This document shows, one piece after another, positions 51,782-59,629 of a DNA stretch of 64,000 nucleotides (position 1 is the stretch's first letter; every line of letters begins with the position of its first letter). Made by a program: the position numbers and the translations under genes. This stretch comes from Bacteroidales bacterium KA00344 (GTDB lineage Bacteria > Bacteroidota > Bacteroidia > Bacteroidales > Bacteroidaceae), in contig KQ959474.1 of NCBI GenBank assembly GCA_001552765.1, positions 15,707 through 79,706 of the forward strand, given 5' to 3'. The notes under the pieces are model-generated. The model saw only the letters and a program-made list of their open reading frames with translations. It was not told where the DNA came from and made no database searches.

Positions 51782-52879
51782 ATGAACAATAATGATGTAG
51801 TGTTGATGAAAGGCAATGAGGCTGTCGCCCATGCGGCAGTGCGTTGCGGGTGTGATGCTTTTTTCGGTTATCCCATCACACCTCAGACAGAGATTATCGA
51901 GACGCTGGCCCTGCTGAAACCATGGGAGACCACCGGTATGGTGGTGGTGCAGGCCGAGAGCGAAGTGGCGTCTATTAATATGGTATATGGTGGAGGCGGC
52001 GCAGGCAAGCGGGTGTTCACCACTTCGTCGAGTCCCGGAGTAGCGCTGATGCAGGAGGGCATCTCCTACATGGCAGGTGCAGAGGTGCCGGGAGTGATTG
52101 TGAATGTGCAGAGAGGCGGTCCCGGATTGGGTACCATACAGCCCAGTCAGGGCGATTATTTCCAAGCCACTCGGGGGGGGGGCAACGGCGACTATAACGT
52201 CATTGTGCTGGCACCGGCCTCTGTGCAGGAGATGGCCGACTTTGTAGACCTTGCTTTCGAGTTGGCCTTCCGCTACCGCACCCCTGTCATGATTCTATCC
52301 GATGGCATCATCGGGCAGATGATGGAGAAAGTGGTGCTGCCACCGATGAAGCCCCGACGCACGGAGGAACAGATCCTGAAGGAGTGTCCTTGGGCCTCTA
52401 CGGGACGCAGCAAGGATCGCCGACCCAATGTCATCACATCGCTCGAACTGAGTCCGGATGTGATGGAGCAGCGCAACCTTAAGCTTCAGGAAAAATACAG
52501 AAACATTCAAGAGCATGAGGTGCGCTACGAAACACAGCAATGTGACGATGCTGATTACGTGATTGTAGCCTTTGGCAGTGCTTCTCGTATAGCCGAAAAG
52601 AGTGTGGAAATCTGTCGTGAGCAAGGCATCAGGGTGGGGTTGTTCCGCCCCATTACGCTCTGGCCGTTCCCATCGAAGGAATTGGTAGCTCTGTGCAAGG
52701 GAAAGAAGGGTATTCTTGTGGCCGAAATCAATGCCGGCCAGATGGTGCAGGATGTGCGCCTGGCTGTTGACGGCGCGTTGCCTGTAGAATATTTCGGACG
52801 TTTGGGAGGCGTAGTGCCCAGTCCGCAGGAAATAGTAGAAGCACTGAATACAAAACTGATGAACAATGACAAATCATGA
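51782..52879 (+). CDS. vorB: 2-oxoacid:ferredoxin oxidoreductase alpha subunit (VorB/KorA-like)
   Basis: Large pyrimidine-domain subunit, 365 residues. GYPITPQTEIIETLA (about 30-44), ESEVASINMVYGGGGAGKRVFTTSSSPG, ISYMAGAEVPGVIVNVQRGGPGLGTIQPSQGDYF and the C-terminal PFPSKELVALCKGKKGILVAEINAGQM define the family. Substrate could be branched-chain 2-oxoacids or 2-oxoglutarate; sequence cannot fix it. Codons 131-134 (Arg-Gly-Gly-Gly) contain an uninterrupted run of ten G (52173-52182). The gene overlaps the beta subunit by 14 bp. Confidence 0.93.
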   Translation: MNNNDVVLMKGNEAVAHAAVRCGCDAFFGYPITPQTEIIETLALLKPWETTGMVVVQAESEVASINMVYGGGGAGKRVFTTSSSPGVALMQEGISYMAGAEVPGVIVNVQRGGPGLGTIQPSQGDYFQATRGGGNGDYNVIVLAPASVQEMADFVDLAFELAFRYRTPVMILSDGIIGQMMEKVVLPPMKPRRTEEQILKECPWASTGRSKDRRPNVITSLELSPDVMEQRNLKLQEKYRNIQEHEVRYETQQCDDADYVIVAFGSASRIAEKSVEICREQGIRVGLFRPITLWPFPSKELVALCKGKKGILVAEINAGQMVQDVRLAVDGALPVEYFGRLGGVVPSPQEIVEALNTKLMNNDKS

Positions 52880-53639
52880 TATTATAGCTCCGGAGAACTT
52901 GGTTTATGCCAAGCCCGAACTGATGAATGACAACCCGATGCACTACTGTCCGGGCTGTTCGCATGGCGAAGTACACAAACTGGTGGCAGAAGTCATCGAT
53001 GAAATGGGAATGGCAGACAAGACTGTGGGCGTTTCGCCCGTTGGATGCGCCGTGTTTGCCTATCGCTATATAGACATCGATTGGCAGGAGGCTCCTCACG
53101 GGCGTGCCCCCGCGCTGGCTACAGGCATCAAGCGTGTGTGGCCCGACAGGCTTGTGTTTACCTATCAGGGAGACGGCGATCTGGCGTGTATCGGCACGGC
53201 AGAGACCATTCATGCACTGAATCGTGGCGAGCATATCACCATTATCTTCATCAACAATGCCATCTATGGCATGACGGGAGGACAGATGGCACCCACCACG
53301 CTCATCGGACAGAAGACATCGACGTGCCCGTATGGGCGTGAGCCGGACCTACACGGCTATCCGCTCAATATCACAGAGTTGGCTTCCCGACTACGTGGCA
53401 CGTGTTACGTCACACGTCAGAGCGTAGACACGGTGGCCTCGATTCGACAGGCCAAGAAAGCCATACGCAAAGCCTTTGAGGCGTCAATGCAGGGACTTGG
53501 CTCGTCGTTGGTGGAGATAGTTTCTACTTGCAGCAGCGGGTGGAAACTCCCGGCAGTGAAGGCCAACGAGTGGATGCGTGAGCACATGTTCCCTGAATAC
53601 GAAAAGGGAGACTTAAAAGACACCACAAATCTGAAGTAG
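52866..53639 (+). CDS. vorA: 2-oxoacid:ferredoxin oxidoreductase beta subunit (ThDP-binding)
   Basis: A 257-residue ThDP-binding subunit. It has YCPGCSHGEVHKLVAEVI, VGVSPVGCAVF, HGRAPALATGIKRVWPD, the ThDP/metal motif QGDGDLACIGTAE followed by NRGEHITIIFINNAIYGMTGGQMAPTT. The CPGC start and GDGD-N motif are diagnostic. It starts inside the alpha gene and the gamma gene begins 1 bp after its stop. With the alpha subunit it decarboxylates the 2-oxoacid and forms the acyl-CoA. Confidence 0.93.
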   Translation: MTNHDIIAPENLVYAKPELMNDNPMHYCPGCSHGEVHKLVAEVIDEMGMADKTVGVSPVGCAVFAYRYIDIDWQEAPHGRAPALATGIKRVWPDRLVFTYQGDGDLACIGTAETIHALNRGEHITIIFINNAIYGMTGGQMAPTTLIGQKTSTCPYGREPDLHGYPLNITELASRLRGTCYVTRQSVDTVASIRQAKKAIRKAFEASMQGLGSSLVEIVSTCSSGWKLPAVKANEWMREHMFPEYEKGDLKDTTNLK

Positions 53640-53640
53640 T

Positions 53641-54183
53641 ATGAAAAAGGAAATCATTATATCGGGCTTTGGTGGACAGGGCGTTCTGTCGATGGGTAAG
53701 ATTTTGGCCTATTCCGGTCTCATGGAAGACAGGGAGGTGACATGGATGCCTGCCTACGGCCCTGAACAACGGGGAGGTACGGCCAATGTTACTGTCATCG
53801 TGAGCGACGAACGTATATCTTCTCCTATCCTGAGCCAATACGACATCGCCATCGTGCTCAATCAGCCGTCTTTAGACAAGTTTATGCCAAAGGTGAAACC
53901 CGGAGGCATCCTGATTTATGACGGTTTCGGAATTGTGGAGACACCACAACGTGACGACATCACTATCTATCGCATCGATGCGATGGACAAGGCGGCGGAA
54001 ATGAAAAACGCAAAGGTGTTCAACATGATTGTGCTCGGCGGATTGTTGAAAGTTGCTCCCGTAGTGAGTGGAGACGGAGTGGGCAAGACCTTATACAAGA
54101 CATTGCCTGAACGCCATCACGACTTGATACCGCTCAATATGCAGGCACTCGCTGTAGGCATGGAGATTATACGGAAAGTGTAA
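53641..54183 (+). CDS. vorC: 2-oxoacid:ferredoxin oxidoreductase gamma subunit
   Basis: A 180-residue Rossmann-like subunit that binds CoA. ISGFGGQGVLSMGKILAYSGL (7-27) and the WMPAYGPEQRGGTANVTVIVSDERISSP block define the POR gamma family. It ends the four-subunit operon and is followed by a perfect 18-bp hairpin. The assembled complex would be cytoplasmic and give reduced ferredoxin under anaerobic growth. Confidence 0.94.
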   Translation: MKKEIIISGFGGQGVLSMGKILAYSGLMEDREVTWMPAYGPEQRGGTANVTVIVSDERISSPILSQYDIAIVLNQPSLDKFMPKVKPGGILIYDGFGIVETPQRDDITIYRIDAMDKAAEMKNAKVFNMIVLGGLLKVAPVVSGDGVGKTLYKTLPERHHDLIPLNMQALAVGMEIIRKV

Positions 54184-54206
54184 CACGCGCTGAGGCGCAG
54201 AAAATA

Positions 54207-54248
54207 CAACCGCCCCGCTTCGTCTAATCGGACGAAGCGGGGCGGTTG
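54207..54248. terminator. Strong 18-bp hairpin terminator
   Basis: CAACCGCCCCGCTTCGTC (54207-54224) is the exact reverse complement of 54231-54248, loop 6 nt. It separates the convergent oxidoreductase and trpB2 genes. On the minus strand the stem is followed by a T-rich stretch. Confidence 0.88.
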
Positions 54249-54355
54249 AGTTTTGCAAAGATAATGATTGCTGCGGATGGGCGAGCATCTATTGCGGAGT
54301 TATGACATGGGCAACGGCTGATGATGCACGATACTTCCGCAGTGTGCAGCCGGAG

Positions 54356-55717
54356 TTACATCTCAGGCACGTTGGCAAGAAACTCCTCTATCTGCTCATC
54401 GGTCACGGCGTAATTGGTCAGGTCGCCGTTGATATAACTGTTGTATGACGGCATATCGATCAGGCCGTGTCCGGAAAGACAGAACAACAACACCGGAGCC
54501 TTGCCTTCAATTTTGGCTTGCTTGGCCTCGCGTATGGTGGCGGCGATGGCATGGCAGCTCTCCGGGGCAGGAATAATGCCTTCAGTCTGTGCAAAGAGCA
54601 TACCGGCACTGAAACTTTCCAACTGCGGAATATCAATCCCTTTCATAAATCCGTCCTTGACAAGCTGGGAGATGATCATGCCCGCTCCGTGATAGCGCAG
54701 TCCGCCGGCATGGATATTGGCCGGTTTGAAGTCGTGTCCGAGCGTGTACATGGGCAGCAGGGGCGTGTAGCCGGCCTCGTCGCCAAAGTCATATCTGAAC
54801 TTGCCTCGGGTGAGTTTCGGACAGCTATTGGGCTCGGCGGCAATAAACTCCGTTTGCTTGTGACTACCATCGAAGACATGGCGCATGAACGGGAAGGCGA
54901 TACCGCCAAAGTTTGAGCCACCTCCGAAACAGGCAATCACCTTGTCGGGATATTCACCCGCCATCTCCATTTGTTTCTCAGCTTCAAGTCCCATGACGGT
55001 TTGGTGAAGGGCAACATGGTTGAGCACGGAGCCTAAGGTGTATTTGCAACCCGGCGTGGTGGTTGCCAGTTCGATGGCCTCAGAGATTGCAGTTCCGAGC
55101 GAGCCGGGATGATGTGGGTCTGCGGTGATGATGTTTTTTCCAGCCCGGGTAGACATCGAGGGCGATCCCTCTACCGTGGCTCCGAAGGTTCGCATGATGA
55201 TGGAGCGGTAGGGCTTTTGCTGCAAAGTAATTTTCACTTGGTACACGGCCGCTTCCAGTCCGTAGAGTTTGGCTGCGTAGGAGAGTGCTGCGCCCCATTG
55301 TCCGGCACCGGTTTCGGTGGTGACATTGGTTATGCCTTCCTGTTTGCAGTAGTAGCATTGGGGGATGGCGGAGTTCACCTTGTGTGACCCTAAGGGGTTG
55401 GTGGATTCGTTTTTAAAGTAGATATGAGCAGGAGTGTCGAGAGCTTTCTCAAGGGCGTAGGCACGAACGAGTGGCGTGGAACGATAGAAAGTATATTTTT
55501 CCTGCACTTCATCGGGAATGTCAATCCAAGCGTGCTCTTGGTCGAGTTCCTGTTTGGAACATTCCCGGTTGAATATGTGGGCCAAGTCTTCCGCTTTCAT
55601 GGGCTGCTTGGTGGCAGGATTGAGCGGTGGCAGAGGTTTGTTTGGCATTTCGGCCTGAATGTTGTACCACTGCGTGGGAATATCTTTCTCGGCTAATATA
55701 AATTTCTTCTGTCTCAT
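54356..55717 (-). CDS. Tryptophan synthase beta-like protein TrpB2
   Basis: A PLP enzyme of the TrpB2 subfamily, 453 residues against about 400 for TrpB1. The PLP lysine is K113 in NPLGSHKVNSA; the phosphate-binding loop is ACFGGGSNFGG and TTETGAGQWGAALSYAA forms the catalytic loop. The long N-terminal extension (WYNIQAEMPNKPLPPLNP) is typical of TrpB2. No trpA is adjacent, so it stands alone and may recycle indole and serine into tryptophan. A TATCTTTG box lies 35 bp upstream of the start. Confidence 0.92.
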   Translation of the reverse strand: MRQKKFILAEKDIPTQWYNIQAEMPNKPLPPLNPATKQPMKAEDLAHIFNRECSKQELDQEHAWIDIPDEVQEKYTFYRSTPLVRAYALEKALDTPAHIYFKNESTNPLGSHKVNSAIPQCYYCKQEGITNVTTETGAGQWGAALSYAAKLYGLEAAVYQVKITLQQKPYRSIIMRTFGATVEGSPSMSTRAGKNIITADPHHPGSLGTAISEAIELATTTPGCKYTLGSVLNHVALHQTVMGLEAEKQMEMAGEYPDKVIACFGGGSNFGGIAFPFMRHVFDGSHKQTEFIAAEPNSCPKLTRGKFRYDFGDEAGYTPLLPMYTLGHDFKPANIHAGGLRYHGAGMIISQLVKDGFMKGIDIPQLESFSAGMLFAQTEGIIPAPESCHAIAATIREAKQAKIEGKAPVLLFCLSGHGLIDMPSYNSYINGDLTNYAVTDEQIEEFLANVPEM

Positions 55718-55751
55718 ATTGCTATTCCTTTTGAATTTCTAATGATGTGTG

Positions 55752-55759
55752 CAAAGATA
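55752..55759 (-). promoter_or_regulatory. -7 box TATCTTTG for trpB2
   Basis: Reverse complement of 55752-55759. A CAAA at 55774-55777 is only 14 bp away, too close for a standard -33 box. Confidence 0.5.
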
Positions 55760-55958
55760 GAAAAAAAACAGAACAAAAGGTAAGGTTTTGTGAATAATAT
55801 GTAGTCAATATGATAGTTCTCATATTGAATTTGAATAGTAATCAAATGCCAATGCCCAATGGATGGAGAAGCGAGGCAAGAGGGCAGACGAGTTTTTTGC
55901 TGCCGATTTCGGCTCACTCTAATTGCTAAATGTGTCAAATATAATGACTGAATTCCAG

Positions 55959-56296
55959 TGATTATTTTTGGAGCCTCCAGCACAAAAAGGGCTATGTTTT
56001 TGCGAAGAAAATCAGTTCGGATAAGCGAAAAATCTCTGTACTCGTGTGGATGCTATCTTTTCGTACTGCCATTTGAGCCTAATGACAATCTGAAAGAGGC
56101 TTAGTGACAGTGCGAAAGAGGCTTCATCGCACTGCCGTTTGATACTCAATCGCAGGTGATAAAAATGTTGCCCAAACGGCAAAATTTGCAAATGGTTGAT
56201 TATCAACGCCATGCAAACTATCGTAAAAATCGCGTATTTCGGACGGAGGAAAGAATATTTTTAAATAAGCGAAATATGGAAGGGTGTTTGTAAAGA
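55959..56296 (+). repeat. Interspersed 340-bp element, copy D (22-bp palindromic array)
   Basis: The best preserved copy. It starts TGATTATTTTTGGAGCCTCC, then AGCACAAAAAGGGCTATG, the array at about 56065-56155 (units ATCTGAAAGAGGCTTAGTGACA and GTGCGAAAGAGGCTTCATCGCA; last unit CTGCCGTTTGATACTCAATCGC), then TGATTATCAACGCCATGC, CGCGTATTTCGGACGG, TTTTTAAATAAGCGAAATAT and the end GTTTGTAAAGA. Its sense is opposite to the flanking genes trpB2 and trxB. The gap 55760-55958 shows nothing else. Confidence 0.78.
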
Positions 56297-56340
56297 ATAA
56301 TCCGAATCTTATGATGGATGACCGACAATCTACAACGAGA

Positions 56341-56394
56341 AATTGGCTAACGTGTTGATGATTTGTAATTGGATGATCAACGCGTTAGCCAATT
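56341..56394 (-). terminator. Hairpin after trxB
   Basis: AATTGGCTAACG (56341-56352) pairs with CGTTAGCCAATT (56383-56394); the inner GTTGAT and ATCAAC extend the stem. It starts 20 bp after the trxB stop on the minus strand. Confidence 0.7.
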
Positions 56395-56413
56395 TTGAAT
56401 TTTAACTTTTGAC

Positions 56414-57343
56414 TTACGAATTGCAATAGCGTTCGGCTTCCAAGGCTGCCTTGCATCCGGAGCCTGCGGCTACCACTGCTTGTCTGTAAACGGGGTCGGC
56501 ACAGTCGCCGGCGGCAAAGACACCTTCTACGCTGGTGCGTGTGGTGTTGTCCTGCACCTTGATGTATCCGGTTTTGTCCATGTCGAGCTTACCCTTGAAG
56601 ATACTCGTGTTGGGGGTGTGACCGATGGCCAGGAAGAAACCGTCAATGGGCAGGTCGTATAATTTTTCGTCGGTTTCGCCCTTCCGATAAACGAGGTGTG
56701 CGCCCTCGACACCGTTCTCTCCATAAAGTCCAACAGTGTTGGTTTCGTAGAGAACTTCAATTTTGGGATTGTCATTTACGCGTTTTTGCATGATGTCGGA
56801 AGCCCTCATATATGGTTTCCGGACAATGATATAAACTTTGGAGCAAAGGCCGGCGAGATAAACTGCTTCCTCGCAAGCCGTGTCTCCACCGCCCACTACG
56901 GCTACTACTTTTTTGCGATAGAAGAAACCGTCGCATGTGGCGCAGGCACTGACACCCTGTCCGTTGTATTTCTTTTCATCGGGAAGTCCGAGATATTTTG
57001 CCGATGCACCGGTGGCAACGATGATGGTGTCGGCTTCCACTTGGTCGCCCCGGTCGGTGGTTACGACGTAGGGCTTCTTACTGAGGTCTACATCTTTGAT
57101 GATGCCGTCGCGCACGTCGGTTCCAAAACGCTCTGCCTGTTGGCAAAGTTCCATCATCATTTGGGTGCCGTCTACACCTTCAGGATAGCCGGGAAAGTTT
57201 TCGACGATGGTTGTCTGGGTGAGCTGACCTCCGGTTTGCAAACCGCAATATTGAATGGGGTTGAGGTTGGCGCGTCCGGCATAGATAGCTGCCGTATAGC
57301 CTGCGGGACCACTACCGATAATCAAACATTTTGTATGTTCCAT
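56414..57343 (-). CDS. trxB: Thioredoxin-disulfide reductase TrxB
   Basis: NADPH-dependent flavoenzyme that reduces thioredoxin. 309 residues with the FAD site IIGSGPAGYTAAIYAGRA (8-25), the redox pair C134 and C137 in SACATCDGFF, the NADPH site VVGGGDTACEEA and the second FAD motif GVFAAGDCADPVYRQ. Start ATG 57341-57343. The glutathione peroxidase gene is 198 bp upstream on the same strand, an arrangement fitting shared peroxide defence, as many bacterial GPx enzymes are reduced by thioredoxin. Confidence 0.97.
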   Translation of the reverse strand: MEHTKCLIIGSGPAGYTAAIYAGRANLNPIQYCGLQTGGQLTQTTIVENFPGYPEGVDGTQMMMELCQQAERFGTDVRDGIIKDVDLSKKPYVVTTDRGDQVEADTIIVATGASAKYLGLPDEKKYNGQGVSACATCDGFFYRKKVVAVVGGGDTACEEAVYLAGLCSKVYIIVRKPYMRASDIMQKRVNDNPKIEVLYETNTVGLYGENGVEGAHLVYRKGETDEKLYDLPIDGFFLAIGHTPNTSIFKGKLDMDKTGYIKVQDNTTRTSVEGVFAAGDCADPVYRQAVVAAGSGCKAALEAERYCNS

Positions 57344-57541
57344 ATTCTTTGTATGTTTTTCTCCGGAAGGAGAGTGACTTTTAACTGTTTAATATTCTAT
57401 TGTTACCACATCAGCAACAAGAGGTGTGCTGACGTGAAGCACCGGGAGATTTGTTTTTCCTGCCGCCGAGTCTCCGTGTGCCTTGTAAATGCTTGTCGAT
57501 ATGAATACTGGTGGGGCTTCACGGGAGATGTCGATAGTCTG

Positions 57542-58096
57542 CTATTCTGCGAGTAGAGTTTCGATGTCAGCGCAGATATTATCAATCTTCTCCGTTGGCT
57601 CGTAACGCTTGACAACTTGTCCTTTCTTGTTGATGAGAAACTTGGTGAAGTTCCATTTGATGTCGGCAGAATCCTTGTAGTTAGGGTCTGCCTCTGAAAG
57701 CATCTTGTCGAGGACGGGGAACAACTCATGACTCTCGTCCCAACCGGCAAAGCCTTTCTGCTTCTTGAGAAATTTATAGAGCGGGTCGGCATCGTCGCCG
57801 TTTACCTTAATCTTCTTGAATCGTGGAAAGTCCGTGCCGTAGGTGAGTTTGCAAAACTTGTGGATGGATGCGTCGGTTCCCGGTGCCTGCTGACCAAACT
57901 GGTTGCAGGGGAAGTCGAGAATCTCAAAGCCTTGCGCGTGATATTTCTGAAAAGTGTTTTCCAGCTCGGTATAAGTGGGAGTGAATCCGCATTTGGTTGC
58001 TGTGTTTACAATAAGGAGTACTTCATTGGCATACTCTTTTAGTGATACGTCTTTACCTTTTCTGTCTTTCACAGAGAATTCGTAAACAGTTCTCAT
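57542..58096 (-). CDS. Glutathione peroxidase family protein (thioredoxin-dependent peroxidase type)
   Basis: A 184-residue GPx. The peroxidatic Cys36 replaces selenocysteine in NTATKCGFTPTY; the tetrad is completed by Gln in FPCNQFGQQAPG and Trp-Asn in DIKWNFTKFL. The resolving cysteine of thioredoxin-type GPx would be expected in the PCNQFGQQ region (the Cys here). No signal peptide, so it is cytoplasmic. The neighbouring trxB supports thioredoxin as reductant. Confidence 0.94.
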   Translation of the reverse strand: MRTVYEFSVKDRKGKDVSLKEYANEVLLIVNTATKCGFTPTYTELENTFQKYHAQGFEILDFPCNQFGQQAPGTDASIHKFCKLTYGTDFPRFKKIKVNGDDADPLYKFLKKQKGFAGWDESHELFPVLDKMLSEADPNYKDSADIKWNFTKFLINKKGQVVKRYEPTEKIDNICADIETLLAE

Positions 58097-58130
58097 TTCC
58101 TTTTTTCTAAAATTAATTTTGATGTTTACA

Positions 58131-58138
58131 CAAAAGTA
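58131..58138 (-). promoter_or_regulatory. -7 box TACTTTTG for the peroxidase gene
   Basis: Reverse complement of 58131-58138, 35 bp before the start codon; -33 box not evident. Confidence 0.5.
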
Positions 58139-58253
58139 ATAAAAAAGATTGGAGATTTCGGAGGAGTGTTAAATGATTTTCTGAGAATTAAACTTATTTA
58201 GGGATTTCCCTTTCAAGGTTAGGGAATTCCTACGCAGGAATATACATTTTACA

Positions 58254-58284
58254 TTTGAAGGTAGGTGGAAATAGCTTATCTTTG
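58254..58284 (+). promoter_or_regulatory. Complete promoter for two lipoprotein genes
   Basis: TTTG (58254-58257), 19-bp spacer, TATCTTTG (58277-58284), exact consensus, 37 bp before ATG 58322. Confidence 0.8.
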
Positions 58285-58321
58285 CAATGTAAACAAGATT
58301 ATAAACGAAAAATACAAGGAT

Positions 58322-58882
58322 ATGAAAAGACTGACTTCTCTCTTGGCTGTGGCTCTGATGGCGATGCTGACACTGTCTCTTGTTTCTTGTGACGATGACC
58401 CGTATATCGCTGATTCCCTTGCGGGTACATGGAATGGTAAAATGTATGTCTCGTCGGTCTACGACGGCTACACCTACGATGCTACCTATTCGGAGTTGTA
58501 TTTCGACCAGGATCCCTATTCCTACAGTTCAGGAGTGGGGTACTGGGTAGATCACTATGCGGGTGACGCACCGTATGCTTATGTCGCCAATCATACGAGG
58601 TGGACGGTTAGAAACGGTAGTATTCAAATTTATTTGGTAGAAGAGGATGTGGAAGTATGGATAGAAAACTATCACTTGACCGATGGCTATTTTACGGGAA
58701 CGATTTATGATGGAGACAATCGGGTGGATTTCAGGTTAAGACACACGTCATCGCCAAACTGGGGTGACTATCACTATGGATTCGGTTACTACGGCTTTGC
58801 CAAGCAAAATACGTATGTAACTCGTGGTGTGAGCGATGATAATGCAGTGAAAATACCTCATAGAATAATTGGAAAAAAGTAG
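58322..58882 (+). CDS. Putative surface lipoprotein (186 aa), unknown function
   Basis: ATG 58322 gives an SPII signal peptide ending LVSC, lipid cysteine at 23. It is followed by Asp-Asp-Asp-Pro-Tyr, the acidic type of Bacteroidetes lipoprotein export signal, so surface exposure is likely. The mature protein is a small, Tyr/Asp-rich beta domain (LAGTWNGKMYVSSVYDGYTYDATYS, then WTVRNGSIQIYLVEEDVEVWI and FTGTIYDGDNRVDFRLRH), like a lipocalin-like barrel. The C-terminal end is basic. Neighbour at 58895 is similar. I do not recognise a named family. Confidence 0.8.
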   Translation: MKRLTSLLAVALMAMLTLSLVSCDDDPYIADSLAGTWNGKMYVSSVYDGYTYDATYSELYFDQDPYSYSSGVGYWVDHYAGDAPYAYVANHTRWTVRNGSIQIYLVEEDVEVWIENYHLTDGYFTGTIYDGDNRVDFRLRHTSSPNWGDYHYGFGYYGFAKQNTYVTRGVSDDNAVKIPHRIIGKK

Positions 58883-58894
58883 GAGGATGTGAAT

Positions 58895-59521
58895 ATGAAA
58901 AGAATTACGACAAAGGTTTTTGCAGTCTTGTTGATGACTGTTCCGATGCTTTTTGCAAGCTGCAGTAGTGACCCTTGGTATGATGACTACTGGTATGATG
59001 ATTGGAGTTGGGGAAAAGACTATCAACATCGACCCGACAACGGGAATGTGAGCGATGAAGATTTTTTGGTTTCTATGGCACAAACACTTGCCGGACAGTG
59101 GCGGGGTGACTTGAAGGCCTATCAGTTAGACGACCAAGGCAAGGCGCTGGATAGTATCTATTACAAGACCGATATAGAGTTCAAGCAGTACAACAACCGA
59201 AGCATATCGGGCACGGGAACACAATATGATTTCCATCCTGATACTGAGAAGCTGGAGCTACAGCGTGATTTCACGTGGTATATAGACCCTAAAACGGGCG
59301 ATATTTACATGACCTATAAGGAGCAGGAGAGCGACGGTAGCATGCGAGACTACGTGATGAGTGTGAGCTATGACGATCTGAATTTGGATAATCGTACATT
59401 CACCGGATTCCTTTGGGCAGCAGATGGTTATGAGGTGGACGACTTCTGGTTTGACCGCTACAAGGAAACACGGGCTTCGGTCAGGAAGAATGTGAAGAAG
59501 ATTAAGTTTGTGATGAGATAA
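58895..59521 (+). CDS. Putative surface lipoprotein (208 aa), paralogue-like neighbour
   Basis: ATG 58895 is preferred over GTG 58889, because a strong AGGAGG (58881-58886, overlapping the previous stop) is 8 nt upstream. SPII signal, lipid cysteine at 23 (FASC). The mature start is striking: SSDPWYDDYWYDDWSWGKDY, acidic and aromatic, probably an export signal plus surface linker. The body resembles the preceding lipoprotein (LAGQWRGDLKAYQLDDQGKA, then ISGTGTQYDFHP and FTGFLWAADGYEVDDFWFDR). The two genes are one operon, 12 bp apart, closed by a strong terminator. Function unknown. Confidence 0.8.
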   Translation: MKRITTKVFAVLLMTVPMLFASCSSDPWYDDYWYDDWSWGKDYQHRPDNGNVSDEDFLVSMAQTLAGQWRGDLKAYQLDDQGKALDSIYYKTDIEFKQYNNRSISGTGTQYDFHPDTEKLELQRDFTWYIDPKTGDIYMTYKEQESDGSMRDYVMSVSYDDLNLDNRTFTGFLWAADGYEVDDFWFDRYKETRASVRKNVKKIKFVMR

Positions 59522-59524
59522 TAG

Positions 59525-59567
59525 AAAAATCCCGCTCTGCAACCAAAGTGTTAAGAGCGGGATTTTT
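59525..59567. terminator. Bidirectional terminator
   Basis: AAAAATCCCGCTCT (59525-59538) pairs perfectly with AGAGCGGGATTTTT (59554-59567), loop 15 nt. It separates the lipoproteins from the convergent nuclease gene. Confidence 0.85.
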
Positions 59568-59629
59568 CTGTGCCTTTCTGATTGTGCCTGTCATGCCTCG
59601 ATAGCCGACGGGATGCGGCAAACAGGGGT

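Noticed and set aside
57403-57792. A 129-codon frame overlapping the peroxidase gene
   Set aside because: Most of it lies over the conserved GPx coding sequence in another frame; the rest is the trxB-gpx spacer.
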